Shown here in pieces: positions 11,534 to 23,387 of a stretch of 64,000 bases of DNA. Position 1 is the stretch's first letter; each line of letters begins with the position of its first letter. The notes under the pieces were generated by a model, which did no database searches, had not been told where the DNA came from, and worked only from the letters and a program-made list of their open reading frames with translations. A program made the position numbers and the translations under genes. The DNA comes from Azorinus chamasolen (lineage: Eukaryota > Mollusca > Bivalvia > Cardiida > Solecurtidae): NCBI GenBank assembly GCA_963576725.1, contig OY755246.1:73525467-73589466 (forward strand). The letters are read 5' to 3'.

Positions 11534-11596
11534 TACTCTATGATGGTATACTCTTAAACTTGGATACAGGAGGAGCTTACCAGACTCATGTATTAC
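11530..11596 (+). promoter_or_regulatory. SECIS-like element of Naiad N1
   Basis: Folded by eye. Helix I: GTAGTAC (11530-11536) pairs with GTATTAC (11590-11596), 7 pairs including one G-U. Core: ATGA at 11540-11543 opposes AGAC at 11582-11585, giving the tandem G-A pairs of a kink-turn. Helix II: the 12 nt after ATGA (TGGTATACTCTT) pair with AGGAGCTTACCA, with a 2-nt mismatch in the middle. Apical loop begins AAA (11556-11558), exactly 12 nt after ATGA, as in eukaryotic SECIS elements. Helix I overlaps the TAG stop codon, which is unusually close. Its role would be to recode the upstream UGAs as selenocysteine. Confidence 0.75.
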
Positions 11597-11835
11597 TTTT
11601 TCCCTGTCGTGCCCTTAACGGCTTACCTGCAGGTGCTCTGACTTCAGCAAAGTCATTGAGTACATATTTGACGGTTTGTCACAGTTATTATGCTATGTTT
11701 TACATGTTGTCCTGTGTTCACCGTCGTCTATGTTGTGGGTAAGTCCAGCGGGGATACCTTTATTTACAATATTTGTAAAGCTAGGGTGACTTTGAGAGAA
11801 GTGTGAGGTTAGGACGTCCGTAAACCGGTTTAAAC

Positions 11836-11879
11836 CCCCAGTGGTGTTTTTGCTGCTGACCGTGCCAAGGCGGTACTCT
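11836..11879 (+). promoter_or_regulatory. Conserved structured motif in Naiad 3' UTR
   Basis: The segment (CCCCAGTGGTG... to GGCGGTACTC) recurs in N2, N3, N4, the fragment at 47810-48411 and, diverged, in the second Naiad family at 51928-51973. It can form two small hairpins: AGTGGT with GCTGCT, and ACC/GC with GC/GGT around CAAG. In the second family the first stem is AGTAGC/GCTACT, so pairing is kept despite base changes. The function is unknown; RT recognition of the 3' end is a reasonable guess. It does not carry the hammerhead core words. Confidence 0.5.
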
Positions 11880-11991
11880 CTTTGTCACCCTTCCTTTTGT
11901 TTGCCTTGCGTCTTTGTGCTTGTGGTTTGTTCATGTTGTGGAACGTTTGTCCCTGGTTCTTGTGTGTCTTTTGTTGTTTTCTGTGTTCATT

Positions 11992-12268
<277 letters not shown>

Positions 12269-12459
12269 TCATGCTGTCTATCGGTGTTTTGGTGGTGGTT
12301 GCGTCTTGCATGTGACTTTGCCTGCTTGACTTTACTACTTTTCCATTTACACAGTTTTGACCAGTTTAGAAGTGCATTTAACTCCATCTGTCACCAATAT
12401 TATATTGTTTATCGCTTGACTTTCCCCGACTGGTCTTGCACACAATAGGGCAAGCTTTC

Positions 12460-14680
12460 ATAGACTGAAAATGAAAAACACGAGTTTATTACAAAGTGCG
12501 TTAAGATTGCAGAAATTGTAATAAATTTTCTGCACAACACGGTTTGTAATAAAATTGCAAAATGTAATAAACTTTTACAGCATGATGAAAATTTAATATT
12601 TATTAACGTGATATGTGAGAATATGTTAACTGTGAAATACAAGAGTATTATATCACAGTAATTCAGTGAAACATCCATAGTTGAAGTCAATTTCGACATA
12701 AATTATGTTATAAAAATATGTTATAAAATCAGTCAAAACAACTTAGTGTGTTCTTATGATGATCATAAATGACAATACAAGATGTCCTAGACCCGTATCA
12801 TTATCAAACACTATCATAGATGGAAAATTATAAGTTTTATTACAAAGTGCGTTACGAATGCACAAATTGTAATACATTTTCTGCACAACCCGTTTTGTAA
12901 TATGTAATTTCTGAAATATAAGAGTATTATATCACAGTAATTCAGTGAAACATTCATAATTGAAGTCAGTTTCGAAAAAAATATTATGTTATAAAATCAA
13001 TCAAAACAACTTAGCGTGTTGTGATGATGATCATATAAGACAATACAAGAGGTCGTACATCCGTATAATTATCAAACACTATCATAGATGGAAAAGCTTG
13101 AGTTTATTACAAAGTGCGTTATGATTGCAGAAATTGTAATAAATCTTCTGCACAACCCGTTTTGTAATAAAGTTACAAAATGTAATAAACTTTTTCATCA
13201 TGATGAAATTTTCAAATTTATCAACATGATATGTGAGAATATGTTAATTGTGAAATACAAGAGATTTTCGACAAAAATTATGTTATTATAACATATGTTA
13301 TAAAATCAGTCGAAACAACGTATGTTGTGTGTTCTTATGATGATCATAAATGACAATACAAGATGTCGTAGACCCGTATCATAATCAAACACTATCATAG
13401 ATGGAAAATTATAAGTTTATTACAAAGTGCGTTACGAATGCACAAATTGTAATAAATTTTATGCACAACCCGTTTTGTAATAAAGTTGCAAAATGTAATA
13501 AACTTTTTCAGCATGATGAAAATTTCAGATTTATCAACATGATATGTGAGAATATGTTAATTGTGAAATACAAGTGTAGTATATCACAGTAATTCAGTGA
13601 AACACCGATAGTTGAAATCAATTTCGACAAAAATTATGTTATAAAAATATGTTATAAAATCAGTCGAAACAACTTATGTTGTGTGTTCTTATGATGCTCA
13701 TAAATGACAATACAAGATGTCATAGACCCGTATCATTATCAAACACTATCATAGATGGAAAATTATAAGTTTATTACAAAGTGCGTTACGAATGCACAAA
13801 TTGTAATAAATTTTCTGCACAACCCGTTTTGTAATAGAGTTGCAAAATGTAATAAACTTTTTCAGCGTGGTGAAAATTTCATATGTATCAACGTGATATG
13901 TAAGAATATGTTAATTGTGAAATACAAGAGTATTATATCACAGTAATTCAGTGAAACATTGATAGTTGAAGTCAGTTTGGACAAAAAATTATGTATAATA
14001 AAATCAGTCAAAACAACTTAGTGTGTTGTGATGGTGATCATATAAGACAATACAAGATGTCCTAGATCCGTATCATTATCAAACACTATCATAAATTTTC
14101 TGCACAACCCGTTTTGTAATAAAGTTGCAAAATGTAATAAGCATTTTCAGCATGGTAAATAATTTATATTTATCGACGTGATATGTAACAATATAGTAAT
14201 TGTGAGATACAAGAGGATTATAAGACAGCATTTAAGTCAAACACCCATAACTGAAGTCAGTTTCGATAAAAATCGTTATGCTATAAAATCAGTTAAAACA
14301 ACTTAGTGTGTTGTGATTATGATCATATACGACAATGCAAGAGATCCGTGATCTGCATCATTATCGAACACTATCATAGATTGCAGAATGTAATTAATTT
14401 ATTACAAAGTGCATTTCAATTGCAGAAATTGTAACATTTGTTTTCTGCACAACCCGTTTTGTTATAAAGTTGCTATATGTAATAAACTTTTTTCAGCATG
14501 GTCATATTTATGAACGTTATATGTTAGTCGAACTCCAAGATAAGTCAATTTCGAGAAAAATCTGAACGTCATAATTTAATTTCAATACGCCACATATGCT
14601 GTGTCGATGATCATATAAGATCATATAAGACTATGTAAGACGTCCTGGATCTATATTTTTATCACACACAGATATATATT
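12460..14680 (+). repeat. ~350-bp satellite array, forward orientation
   Basis: At least six monomers, some shortened to ~270-315 bp, begin near 12466, 12819, 13087, 13400, 13754 and 14090-14380. Shared words are TTTATTACAAAGTGCGTT, CACAACCCGTTTTGTAATA, ATATCACAGTAATTCAGTG and TATCATTATCAAACACTATC. Short frames repeat with the unit and are not genes. The same monomer appears inverted at 15748-16640, around N2 at 20455-20590, and at 58150-58395. Confidence 0.9.
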
Positions 14681-15747
14681 AAAAAGATAAAATTATAACA
14701 AAGTTCGTAACGATTGCAGAAATTGTGAAATAGTCTGCACAATCCGTTTCCGGATACATTGTATCAGGAAATTTGTACAACAATGTTATTTTGTACTTTT
14801 CTACCCAAGCTTTAGACGGGCATTGTGGTTTTTTCCATAAACTACCTTTATCACAATTCACAATTTTGTCCAAAACTTCAAAAACATCCAACGGTATATT
14901 TTTTGTTGATTTTCGATCTGGGTATTGTATAAAGTCCCATATTACCTTCTGTTTTATTTCCCGAGCTCCTGCAATTGTCATTCTTTTATTCCATCCCCCC
15001 CATAAAAGTTGAAGGAAGTTTTCTTGCAGTTGGCATATTATTTCTTTATTTTGAAAAAAAAACCGGTAAAATTTGGCTGCTTTACACTGACTGTTTTATT
15101 TATCTTAGGCCATCTACCCCGTCTTCTCCTTCGTTTAACTGAATCGTTTACTGCCTAAATACGCCTTTAGAAACACTACGCCTTTACAACAAAAGAAGAC
15201 CAAGATCAGACGGCTCCTATAGAACCAGGGTCAGGGTCAGGATCAGGGTCTGCTCTGTTTGCTTATGATATAATATAGATATGATTCAACTGTTTCTGAC
15301 ATTGCAAAACACTCCTGTGCCCATTTGCTATTTTAACACAATTTTCACATGAATATCCATGGAGGAAAGGGTTAGCCTTTTTAATATGCTGTATTTAGGA
15401 GTGTTTATGAAAACACCTAAGGTAGAAGAAATAACCTAGTCGTAAACTGTCTCTCCTCGAGCTATATGCACAATAGAAACTATACTAATCAACATTATAA
15501 AAGTAAAAGTTATATAGTGTAATTCACGATTGTTTTGTACTCTTCAGTTTCAACATTCTCAATAAAACCGAGCCTGCAATTTTCTCCGTTTGCATATCTA
15601 CTTTTGATTTCGACGGATCATCCATTTTCAGAATATATTATCTTACTGCAGAAAGAAATTATCTTTTTAAGAAATCCAAATTGTTTAAACTTGTGTCTGA
15701 CCTTGGCTTAACGAGCTCGCGCTCACCGCCGGTTTATATACTGCGTC
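14681..15747. other. Spacer between inverted satellite arrays
   Basis: Unique-looking sequence. A 100-codon minus-strand frame (14679-14981, with WDFIQYPDRKSTKNIPLD) looks protein-like in composition, but I do not recognise it. A word AAATACGCCTTTAG at 15157 recurs at 22291 and 25358. Nothing else was seen. Confidence 0.35.
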
Positions 15748-16640
15748 ACCATGCTGAAAAAGTTTATTACATTTTGCAACTTTATTACAAAATTTATTAC
15801 AATATCTGCAATTGTAACGCTATTTGTAATAAACTCGTGTTTTTCAATCTATGATGGTGTTTGATAATTATACGGATCTAGGACCTCTTGTATTGTCATA
15901 TATGATCACCATCACAACACACTAAGTTGTTTTGATTGATTTTATAACATATAATTTTTTTCGAAACTGACTTCAATTATGAATGTTTAACTGAATTACT
16001 GTGATATAATAATCCTGTATTTCACAATTAAAATATTCTCACATATCACGTTGATACATGTGAAATTTTCATCACGCTGAAAAAGTTTATTACATTTTGC
16101 AACTTTATTACAAAGCGGGTTGTGCAGGAAATGTATTACAATTTCTGGAATCTTAACGCACTTTGTAAAACAAACTCATGTTTTTCCATGTATGATAGTG
16201 TTTGATAATGATACGGGTCTAGGACATCTTGTATTGTCATTTATGATCATCATAAGAATACACTAAGTTGTTTTGACTGATTTTATAACATATTTTTATA
16301 ACATAACTTTTGTCGAAATTGACTTCAACTATGGATGTTTCACTAAATTTCTGTGATACAATGCTCTTGAATTTCACAATTAATATATTCTCACATATCA
16401 CACTGATAGATATAAAATGTTCACCATGCTGAAAAAGTTTATTACATTTTGCAACTTTATTACAAACCGTGTTGTGCAGAAAATTTATTACAATTTCTGC
16501 AATCTGAACGTACTTTGTAATAAACTCGTGTTTTACATTTTCAGCCTATGATAGTGTTTGATGATGATACTGATCTAGAACATCTTGTATTGTAATATAA
16601 GATCATCATCAGAACACACTAATTTGTTCAGACTGATTTT
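15748..16640 (-). repeat. ~350-bp satellite array, inverted orientation
   Basis: Two and a half monomers of the 12460-14680 satellite in reverse orientation (AAAAAGTTTATTACATTTTG, then AACTCGTGTTTTTC). The array is cut at GATTTTAT (16640), where Naiad N2 begins; satellite sequence resumes after N2 near 20465. N2 therefore inserted inside a monomer. Confidence 0.85.
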
Positions 16641-16716
16641 ATGGAAAAGTAGTAAAGTCAAGCAGGCAAAGCCACATGCAAGACGCAACCACCACCAAAA
16701 CACCGATAGACAGCAT

Positions 16717-16755
<39 letters not shown>

Positions 16756-17174
16756 CCACACACCCAAACGCGCACACACACACACGAAATGAACACAGAA
16801 AACACCAAAAGACACACAAGAACCAGGGACAAACGTTCCACAACATGAACAAACCACAAGCACAGAGACGCAAGGCAAACAAAAGGAAGGGTGACAAAGA
16901 GAGTACCGCCTTGGCACGGTCAGCAGCAAAAACACCACTGGGGGTTTAAACCGGTTTACGGACGTCCTAACCTCACACTTCTCTCAAAGTCACCCTAGCT
17001 TTACAAATATTGTAAATAAAGGTATCCCCGCTGGCCTTACCCACAACATAGACGACGGTGAACACAGGACAACATGTAAAACATAGCATAATAACTGTGA
17101 CAATCCGTCAAATATGTACTCAATGACTTTGCTGAAGTCAGAGCACCTGCAGGTAAGCCGTTAAGGGCACGACA

Positions 17175-17234
17175 GGGTCTGGTAAGCTCATCCTGTATCC
17201 AAGTTTAAGAGTATACCATCATAGAGTACTACCC
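17175..17234 (-). promoter_or_regulatory. Damaged SECIS-like element of Naiad N2
   Basis: Core ATGA (complement of 17219-17222), the 12-nt spacing to AAA and the opposing AGAC (complement of 17177-17180) are kept. The ~20 bases that follow in other copies, including the 3' strand of helix I, are deleted so that AGAC runs straight into CCTGTCGTGCC. One helix II pair is also changed (GATGAG in place of GAGGAG). Recoding from this copy would be expected to be weak or lost. Confidence 0.6.
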
Positions 17235-20200
17235 TCGGCCTGTCATCGCGCAAGCAAAGAGGGAAGCGTAGCTACCGACTGTAAAAGGGTCGATAACCAA
17301 ACATGCAGTGCGTTGCAATATAATAGGATCATAACCTTTCTTTTTAAATGTTTTAGTGCGTTTTATAAACAAATCATGAAAATGGATATGACCCCGAATT
17401 TTCCTAAGTTTGTAGATAACATCCCCATAAAATTCTGGTTGAGAAATGCCTTGTCGCAGTAACGTCCGTAGATTGCAATTATATTTACTAATGAGAGGTA
17501 AATTTCGATAATAAAATTTAGAAAAAGTTTTCCGAAGTTTGTGATATCTGTAACCTTGCTTAAGAAGTTTATCAGTTATAACTAAATTACGTCTGTTAAA
17601 ATTTTCAAGCAAAGAACAGGCTCGGGCAAATCTAATAAGTTGAGAAATATAAACCCCATAAGATGTAGAACGTGGCACATCCCCATCAAGAAAAGGATAA
17701 TTAACAATTTTAAAATTAAAATCTTCTCTTTTATCGTATACTTTGGACGAAACTTTATCATTTGTAATTGAAAGATTCAAATCTAAAAATGAAGCATTAA
17801 TGTCAGATTGATTCGCTTTGTTTAAAGACAGTTCTTTTGGGTAGATTGAAGAAACCATAGTATCAAAATAAGGATTATCTAAATTCAAAATATCGTCTAA
17901 ATACCTTGAAGCATTAACAATATCGGTCTGTGTATCAGGTTTTAAGCTAAGCATAAAATCCCTCTCGTAGCAATACAAAAACAAATCTGCAACAAGAGGG
18001 GCACAATTTGTACCCATGGGTATACCAACAACTTGACGATATATGGTATCCCCATAACGCACAAATATATTATCTAAAAGAAAGGTAAGAGATCTACAAA
18101 CATCAAGGCAAGTCCACATTGTGTAATGTTCAACTTCTGAATTCGAAAAGAATGAACGTTGAACATTACAAGCAATGAACATTTTGTTTTCTCTGGCAAA
18201 GGTTTTTCTATTAAATTTAATAAGTTTATCCTTTATAAGATGGTGAGGTAGAGTAGTATAGAGTGTAGAGAAATCATAAGAGCTCAGTAAAGAAATGTTA
18301 TACTGTTCATTTTCAAGTTTTGTTAAAACATCATTTGAGTTTTGTATGGACCAAAAGACATTAATACAAGAATTTTCATATATTTTATCACAGTAGCGTT
18401 TAACATGTTCTTTGATCGTAGTAAGACAGGACGTCAAAAGTATAGATAATTTAGTAGTGGTACAACAGCTAGAGTTGGCAATAAAACGCGACTTATAAGG
18501 GTTTTTATGTAGTTTCGGAATCCAGTACAAAGTAGAAAGTTTATGTTGTTTTATGTTAGGACCAGACTTAAAATTATTGCACATTTTTACATATTCCGAG
18601 ACTATATCTTTTTCAGGTGTTTGAACTGTTATATAAGTTTTTGAATCAGTTAGCTCCTTCTTTAAAACATCAACATAATACAATCTTCAAATAATGATTA
18701 CATTGTTTGATGCCTTGTCAGCAGGAACAAGAACATAATCTGAATGAAAATTAGAAATGTTTTTCTTCAAGTAGCGAAATGTAACTCTAGGTCGAGGTGG
18801 TAAAAGATGGTAATTTGATTTGTAAAAAGTTATTCGCGTATCAATAATATCGAAAATACATTTCTTCCAATCCGAAAGGGCATGTTCTCGTCGACACCAT
18901 TTGATGCAGAATTCTTGAATAGCTTCCGCAATATGAGTTCGACAAGCGTCAAAATCAATAAGGGAAGGTAATCTATATTTAGGTCCTTTAGTTAGGAGGG
19001 TCCTGAGACGTTTATCCTTAATGATATCAAAATTACCAGTAATGACATGACCAACTGGTTTATAGCAAAAGCTAGAAATGCTACAATCTCAAGAAATAGG
19101 GGTATTAACATCAATATTTAAGTCAGAGACAATTTTATTGTAGTTAAAAATAACATTTCTAATAGGTTTATTATATTTATAACAGATGATAGGTGATTCA
19201 GAGTTGATGAAATATTTGGGAATAGCATCGATTACATTCTTATCACGAAATATACTTTGAATATCAATAAAATCGATACTTTATTTAGGAACTGAAGTTT
19301 CAGAAAATGTCTTTTATGTTCAGATTCTTTATCAATACGTGGACGAAGAACAAGCTGTGTGTAACTTTGTATAAGTGAGGCAGTATAAATTAACGGATCT
19401 GTACGCATATAGATTTTATCAGCCTCTTCGTCTATTGACTTAAGACAGGAAAAGGGTAAAGACGATAAACAAGATAACATAGAATGTTTACCAGTTTGTT
19501 TTAGAATAGTATGTAAATCATGACTAGACATATTACGACGTAATTTACGCTTAATATTACCATTTCTACGTCTGCCATGTGATCTACTTTTACGTTTTCG
19601 AATAGAAAATATAGAGAAAATATCGATACTTGGATCTTTAGAAATGTTGCCGCTTTGGAAAATGTTATCATTAAAGGCCTAAAGGAAAAGGTGTTTGTAA
19701 TTTCTTTATCCAGTCTAGCTCTGTGATAAAACGAGCTTTAGATTTTAAACTACCAGTAGTTTTAGAATCATAATAAATTTGTTCTACTGGTTGAACCGAA
19801 ACATATTTGAAAAAATGTTCTGTATGACGAAAATGCTGGTAAAGAAAATTGCGTACTTTTTTGATCCGGCAATAGTAACTGTGTTCACGAAACCTAGTTT
19901 TTAAAGAACGTCCTGTCTGACCTACATATTGAATGCCACAACGTGGCGCATTTCATGTAAGAACATATATAATATTAGATGAGTTTCAGTCTCAATCAGA
20001 ATTAATCTTCACACTAAACACTCTACCATTAACAAGAGATTTAATTGTTGATCTAGTAGAAATGAAATTGCAACACATACACCTCTTACTATTGCACTTA
20101 GTAATTATTGGATACACCCTATGTCTTTTGTTCAAATAATGTGAATTTAGATGGACTTTACTATAACGAATGATAGATTGCTTTAAAGGAGACAAAACGA

Positions 20201-20390
20201 TTTTAGGTCCATTATGAAAAATGTTACTAATAGCCGAAGAGGGAACATGAAAAGATGAAGCAGAAGACAATTTTAGAGGTTTAATACAAACTGACGGCTG
20301 TAGTGATTGGAAATTAGCCAGGTTATGAGGAATCTGAACGGAAGACACAGAGTGTAAGTTATTAATTTTGAGTTTAGGGAGACTATTCAT
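17229..20390 (-). pseudogene. Naiad endonuclease-RT polyprotein N2 with in-frame UGAs and two frameshifts
   Basis: The minus-strand frame starts at ATG 20388-20390 (MNSLPKLKINNL), the only copy here with this N-terminus; the full frame would be about 1,050 codons. UGAs (plus-strand coordinates of the triplets) are at 19992, 19986, 19953, 19089 and 18697. The last four match the four of N1; the first replaces a TTA of N1. A 1-nt insertion near 19675 and a 1-nt deletion near 19280 shift the frame between them and cancel out. The RT part (17229-18683) is open and keeps VGIPMGTNCAPL and SRYLDD, lacking only 12 nt just before the YLDD motif. The intact RT motifs make N2 a better reference for the RT domain than N1. 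Confidence 0.85.
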
Positions 20391-20454
20391 ATTTTGTGTA
20401 GTAATTGTAGCACCCTTCTGTAAAAAGCGACATACGTATGTAACGAAAAGTGGT

Positions 20455-20590
20455 GTAAAATAATAAAAAACATACCATATTTTTTAATAACATATTTTTT
20501 ATAACATATTTTTTGTCGAAACTAACATCAACTATGGATGTTTCACTAATTTACTGTGACAATGCTATCAGTTTTCTATGGAAAATACGT
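20455..20590 (-). repeat. Satellite fragment flanking N2
   Basis: Contains the satellite words ATAACATATTTTT, TCGAAACTAACATCAACTAT and GGATGTTTCACTAA in inverted orientation, continuing the monomer interrupted at 16640. Confidence 0.7.
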
Positions 20591-20725
20591 AACCTGGCTG
20601 ATGTCACAAATAATTATGTAATTCGAAATCTTTAGAGGGGCTAAAACGAACTGGTTTGTCGCCACAGAACACGTTTGCCAATTACGCTTATATCCATCGT
20701 TTTACCTTAGCAAGTATTTGTGTAA

Positions 20726-21136
20726 ATGTATATGAATCACGATTGTTCACTGCAGCTTATTGATTAGCATTTTGCCTCCCTCCATATAAGTGAGTTGGCC
20801 TTCGCCAACAAAAGCAATATTTCAAATGCTATCTTCGCCTCTGATGTTAGCATTGACCAAAATGGAGATAATGCTTCCCATTCTTTTTCTTATCGGTGCT
20901 GCTACAGCGGCAGCTACGGTTGGATATTCAATGTATATGAATCACGATTGTTCACTGCAGCTTATTGATTAGCATTTTGCCTCCCTCCATATAAGTGAGT
21001 TGGCCTTCGCCAACAAAAGCAATATTTCAAATGCTATCTTCGCCTCTGATGTTAGCATTGACCAAAATGGAGATAATGCTTCCCATTCTTTTTCTTATCG
21101 GTGTTGCTACAGCGGCAGCTACGGTTGGAAATTCAT
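20726..21136. repeat. 205-bp tandem duplication
   Basis: Positions 20726-20930 and 20931-21136 are almost identical (ATGTATATGAATCACGATTG start; TGCTACAGCGGCAGCTACGG near the end), differing by a C/T change and a small change at the end. Short frames within are duplicated too and show no domain. The very high identity indicates a recent local duplication. Confidence 0.9.
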
Positions 21137-21205
21137 GGAGGATATAGTTCAGACTGCTAGTTGCTGGCGGACAGAAACATATCACTCGCATTCGTACACT
21201 ACCTA

Positions 21206-21430
21206 ATGAAAAAGTAGTAAAGTCAAGCAGGAAAAGCCACACACAAAACGCCACCATCACCAAAACACCTACAGAAAGCATAGCAATTTATACTCATACA
21301 CACACATACAGTAGAAAGTCACATACAAGACGCAATCACCACTAACACATCAATAGACAGCATGTCACACACAACCGTTTGACAAACACACGAGAAGAAC
21401 ACAGAAAACACCAACAAATACACAAGCACC
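21206..21430 (-). mobile_element. Naiad 3'-end scraps (two, minus strand)
   Basis: 21206-21285 matches the Naiad terminus (AAAAAGTAGTAAAGTCAAGC, then CACCATCACCAAAACACC). A second diverged piece at about 21310-21430 (CAAGACGCAATCACC, ACACAGAAAACACCAACAAA) matches the same region. Both are more diverged than N1-N4 and noncoding. Confidence 0.7.
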
Positions 21431-21984
21431 AGTTATAAGTTGCATGGCTAAAACAGCCATTTAATAACTAAGTTATTCTAGGTACTGTAAAGAGCCGGTT
21501 TGTTGGTACCTCATTCATCAAAAATGGATATGGGGTATAGCGACATGTCCCTATCAAACATGATAGACAGGTTGCAGATCCAACTGTATTATCTTGCACT
21601 GCGGCGGCAATGATTTTGGGCGAGTGCCAGATAAAAAGGTTGTGGCAGTGCAGTGACTTCACCCTAAACAACTTTAATGCCTGCTTATATGGTCAGAAAT
21701 GTTACCAAGGAAGAGTTTGCACTATTCTTGCGATAATATAGCCATGGAGTTGGTCAGGAAACGCCTGAATGATTATGCTGCCCATAAAATTATATGGATG
21801 TTACATTTAGCACAATAATCTGCACGAAATGGTGTCAGTTTTTTACTCATCGGATGGTGTACATCTGATCTTCATTGGCAATTGTGTCTTTCTGAACCAG
21901 TTGTCACCAAACTCTAAGAAAACCAGATTATTTCAAAAATTATAGCCTGATTTGGATCAAAAACGGTTCCCGTTTCCAGCCAGC
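21431..21984. other. Unassigned noncoding stretch
   Basis: No frame, RNA or repeat could be supported here. Confidence 0.3.
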
Positions 21985-22400
21985 TACCCGTAGTTACAAT
22001 CAGTACTCGTATTGTCGCTGTGCCAAAATCTGGTTCCTCTTGTTCTTTTGGCGCTGGCACTTCCTGCTTCCAAACTCTTGTGGTTTTAAAATAACTGCAA
22101 TACCAGTAGTCGGTCCCATTCAGTACTCGTATTGTCGCTGTCAAAATCTGGTTGCTCCTGTTCTTTTGGCGTTGGCACTCCCTGCTCCCTACACCTGTTT
22201 CGTCTTTTTGATAATGTTTGGTTCTGTGTCCTTTTTGTGTGTTGTGCTCCCTCTTTGGCTGTTTTTTCCACTTTAACCCTTTTACTCAATAAATACGCCT
22301 TTCTAAGCTTTTGTAAACAGGGTAGATCCAGATCAGAAGGGTCTCTGTTTACGATATAGACCCGCTATTTTTTGCCAAATATCAGAAATTTGATTTTCAA
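21985..22400 (+). repeat. Duplicated ~120-bp segment with Naiad-tail-like sequence
   Basis: CAGTACTCGTATTGTCGCTG followed by a CT/TG-rich stretch occurs near 22001 and again near 22120. The following text (GTGTTGTGCTCCCTCTTTGG, then TTTTTTCCACTTT) resembles the tail of the second Naiad family at 52030-52150. It is probably an old Naiad 3' end, but the match is loose. Confidence 0.4.
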
Positions 22401-22504
22401 AGCATTGTTCCCATGTAAAGAATACTGCAGCGTCTGCAACGCTTTCATTTATATTATTATAAAAGATATTTTATTTATACCCTTTTTATTCAATGATGGA
22501 AAAG

Positions 22505-22597
22505 TTGTAAAGTACTAGTAGATGGAAAAGTAGTAAAGTCAAGCAGGCAAAGCCACATACAAGAGGCAACCACCACCAAAACACCGATAGATAGAGT
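22505..22597 (-). mobile_element. Naiad 3'-terminal fragment
   Basis: GATGGAAAAGTAGTAAAGTC at 22513 onward is the complement of the Naiad terminus and continues through the ACCACCACCAAAACACCGAT word, then stops. It is about 80 bases of 3' UTR only, a severely 5'-truncated insertion. Confidence 0.75.
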
Positions 22598-23387
22598 CGA
22601 ATTCAAGCATTTTGCTCAATTGTGAATGAACTATTCCACTGCATCAAAGATCAGCACTCATTATCATTGACTATCAATTCCATGAAAATGAAAAAAATGG
22701 TAAAATGTGAATCCGGAAAGAGATGAGACAGTAAAAGGGGATTGAAATTATGACAAAGTAAAGACAACTGATATCTTTTCGAGCGTATGAACATATTGTC
22801 TACAAGAGTTCATAAACTAGCACACGACTGTTTGGGAGATATTTTCCATTTTTAGAATGTTGGATTTGCCATGATACTCATCTGTAACAACTTAATAAGA
22901 ATATTTGATAATCTGTTAGAACTAACTATTTTCAGTTCAGTATATGATTATGTAGTGACTTCAAATTAATGGATCTGTTAACATTTGTAATAAACAAATA
23001 TTTTACTACATTCAGACAAATAAATTTATAAAACTGTATTTGAAGATAATTAATACTGATTCTGTTGTTTATATTTTGTCTACATATTGTTTCTTACTAA
23101 ATTAAACTCATACATTGTACAGTTTATTACTTCTAGTTATATTATCACCAGTTATTATAAACAATAATTGTTAAAGCTTCACTACCGCAACAATTTCGTT
23201 TGTCTAAATTCTTTAAATCCAAATTTAATAAAAAAAAATTCGCTTTGAAATCATCATCAGTACATCAGTACTTTGATTTTATGGCAATTTCCCAGTAACA
23301 TCTATTTTAAGAACAGAACTTTTAATAGTCGATAGTCTTCCATGCTAAATATCAGCGTAAATGATGACTTTCTGTATTATATGGCAG
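22598..23387. other. Unassigned AT-rich stretch
   Basis: Very AT-rich. No supported gene or repeat. Confidence 0.35.

Larger units (their letters stand above)
16641..20465 (-). mobile_element. Naiad-type Penelope-like retroelement, copy N2 (longest copy)
   Basis: Minus-strand copy of the same element as N1, ending with TTCCAT (complement at 16641). It reaches furthest 5' of all copies, with an extra ~120 N-terminal residues and a short leader up to about 20465. Its internal TG tract (16717-16755) is only about 40 bases against about 240 in N1. It lies inside a satellite monomer. With N1 and the two satellite arrays it makes an inverted block centred near 15000. The outer 5' boundary is approximate. 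Confidence 0.88.

Noticed and set aside
11836..11880. Hammerhead ribozyme in the Naiad 3' UTR
   Set aside because: The CTGANGA and GAAA core words are absent; CTGACCG is only a partial resemblance, and Naiads are reported to lack canonical hammerheads.
12460..14680. CRISPR-like array or tandem gene family
   Set aside because: Units are ~350 bp, AT-rich and without unique spacers; the short frames repeat with the satellite unit.
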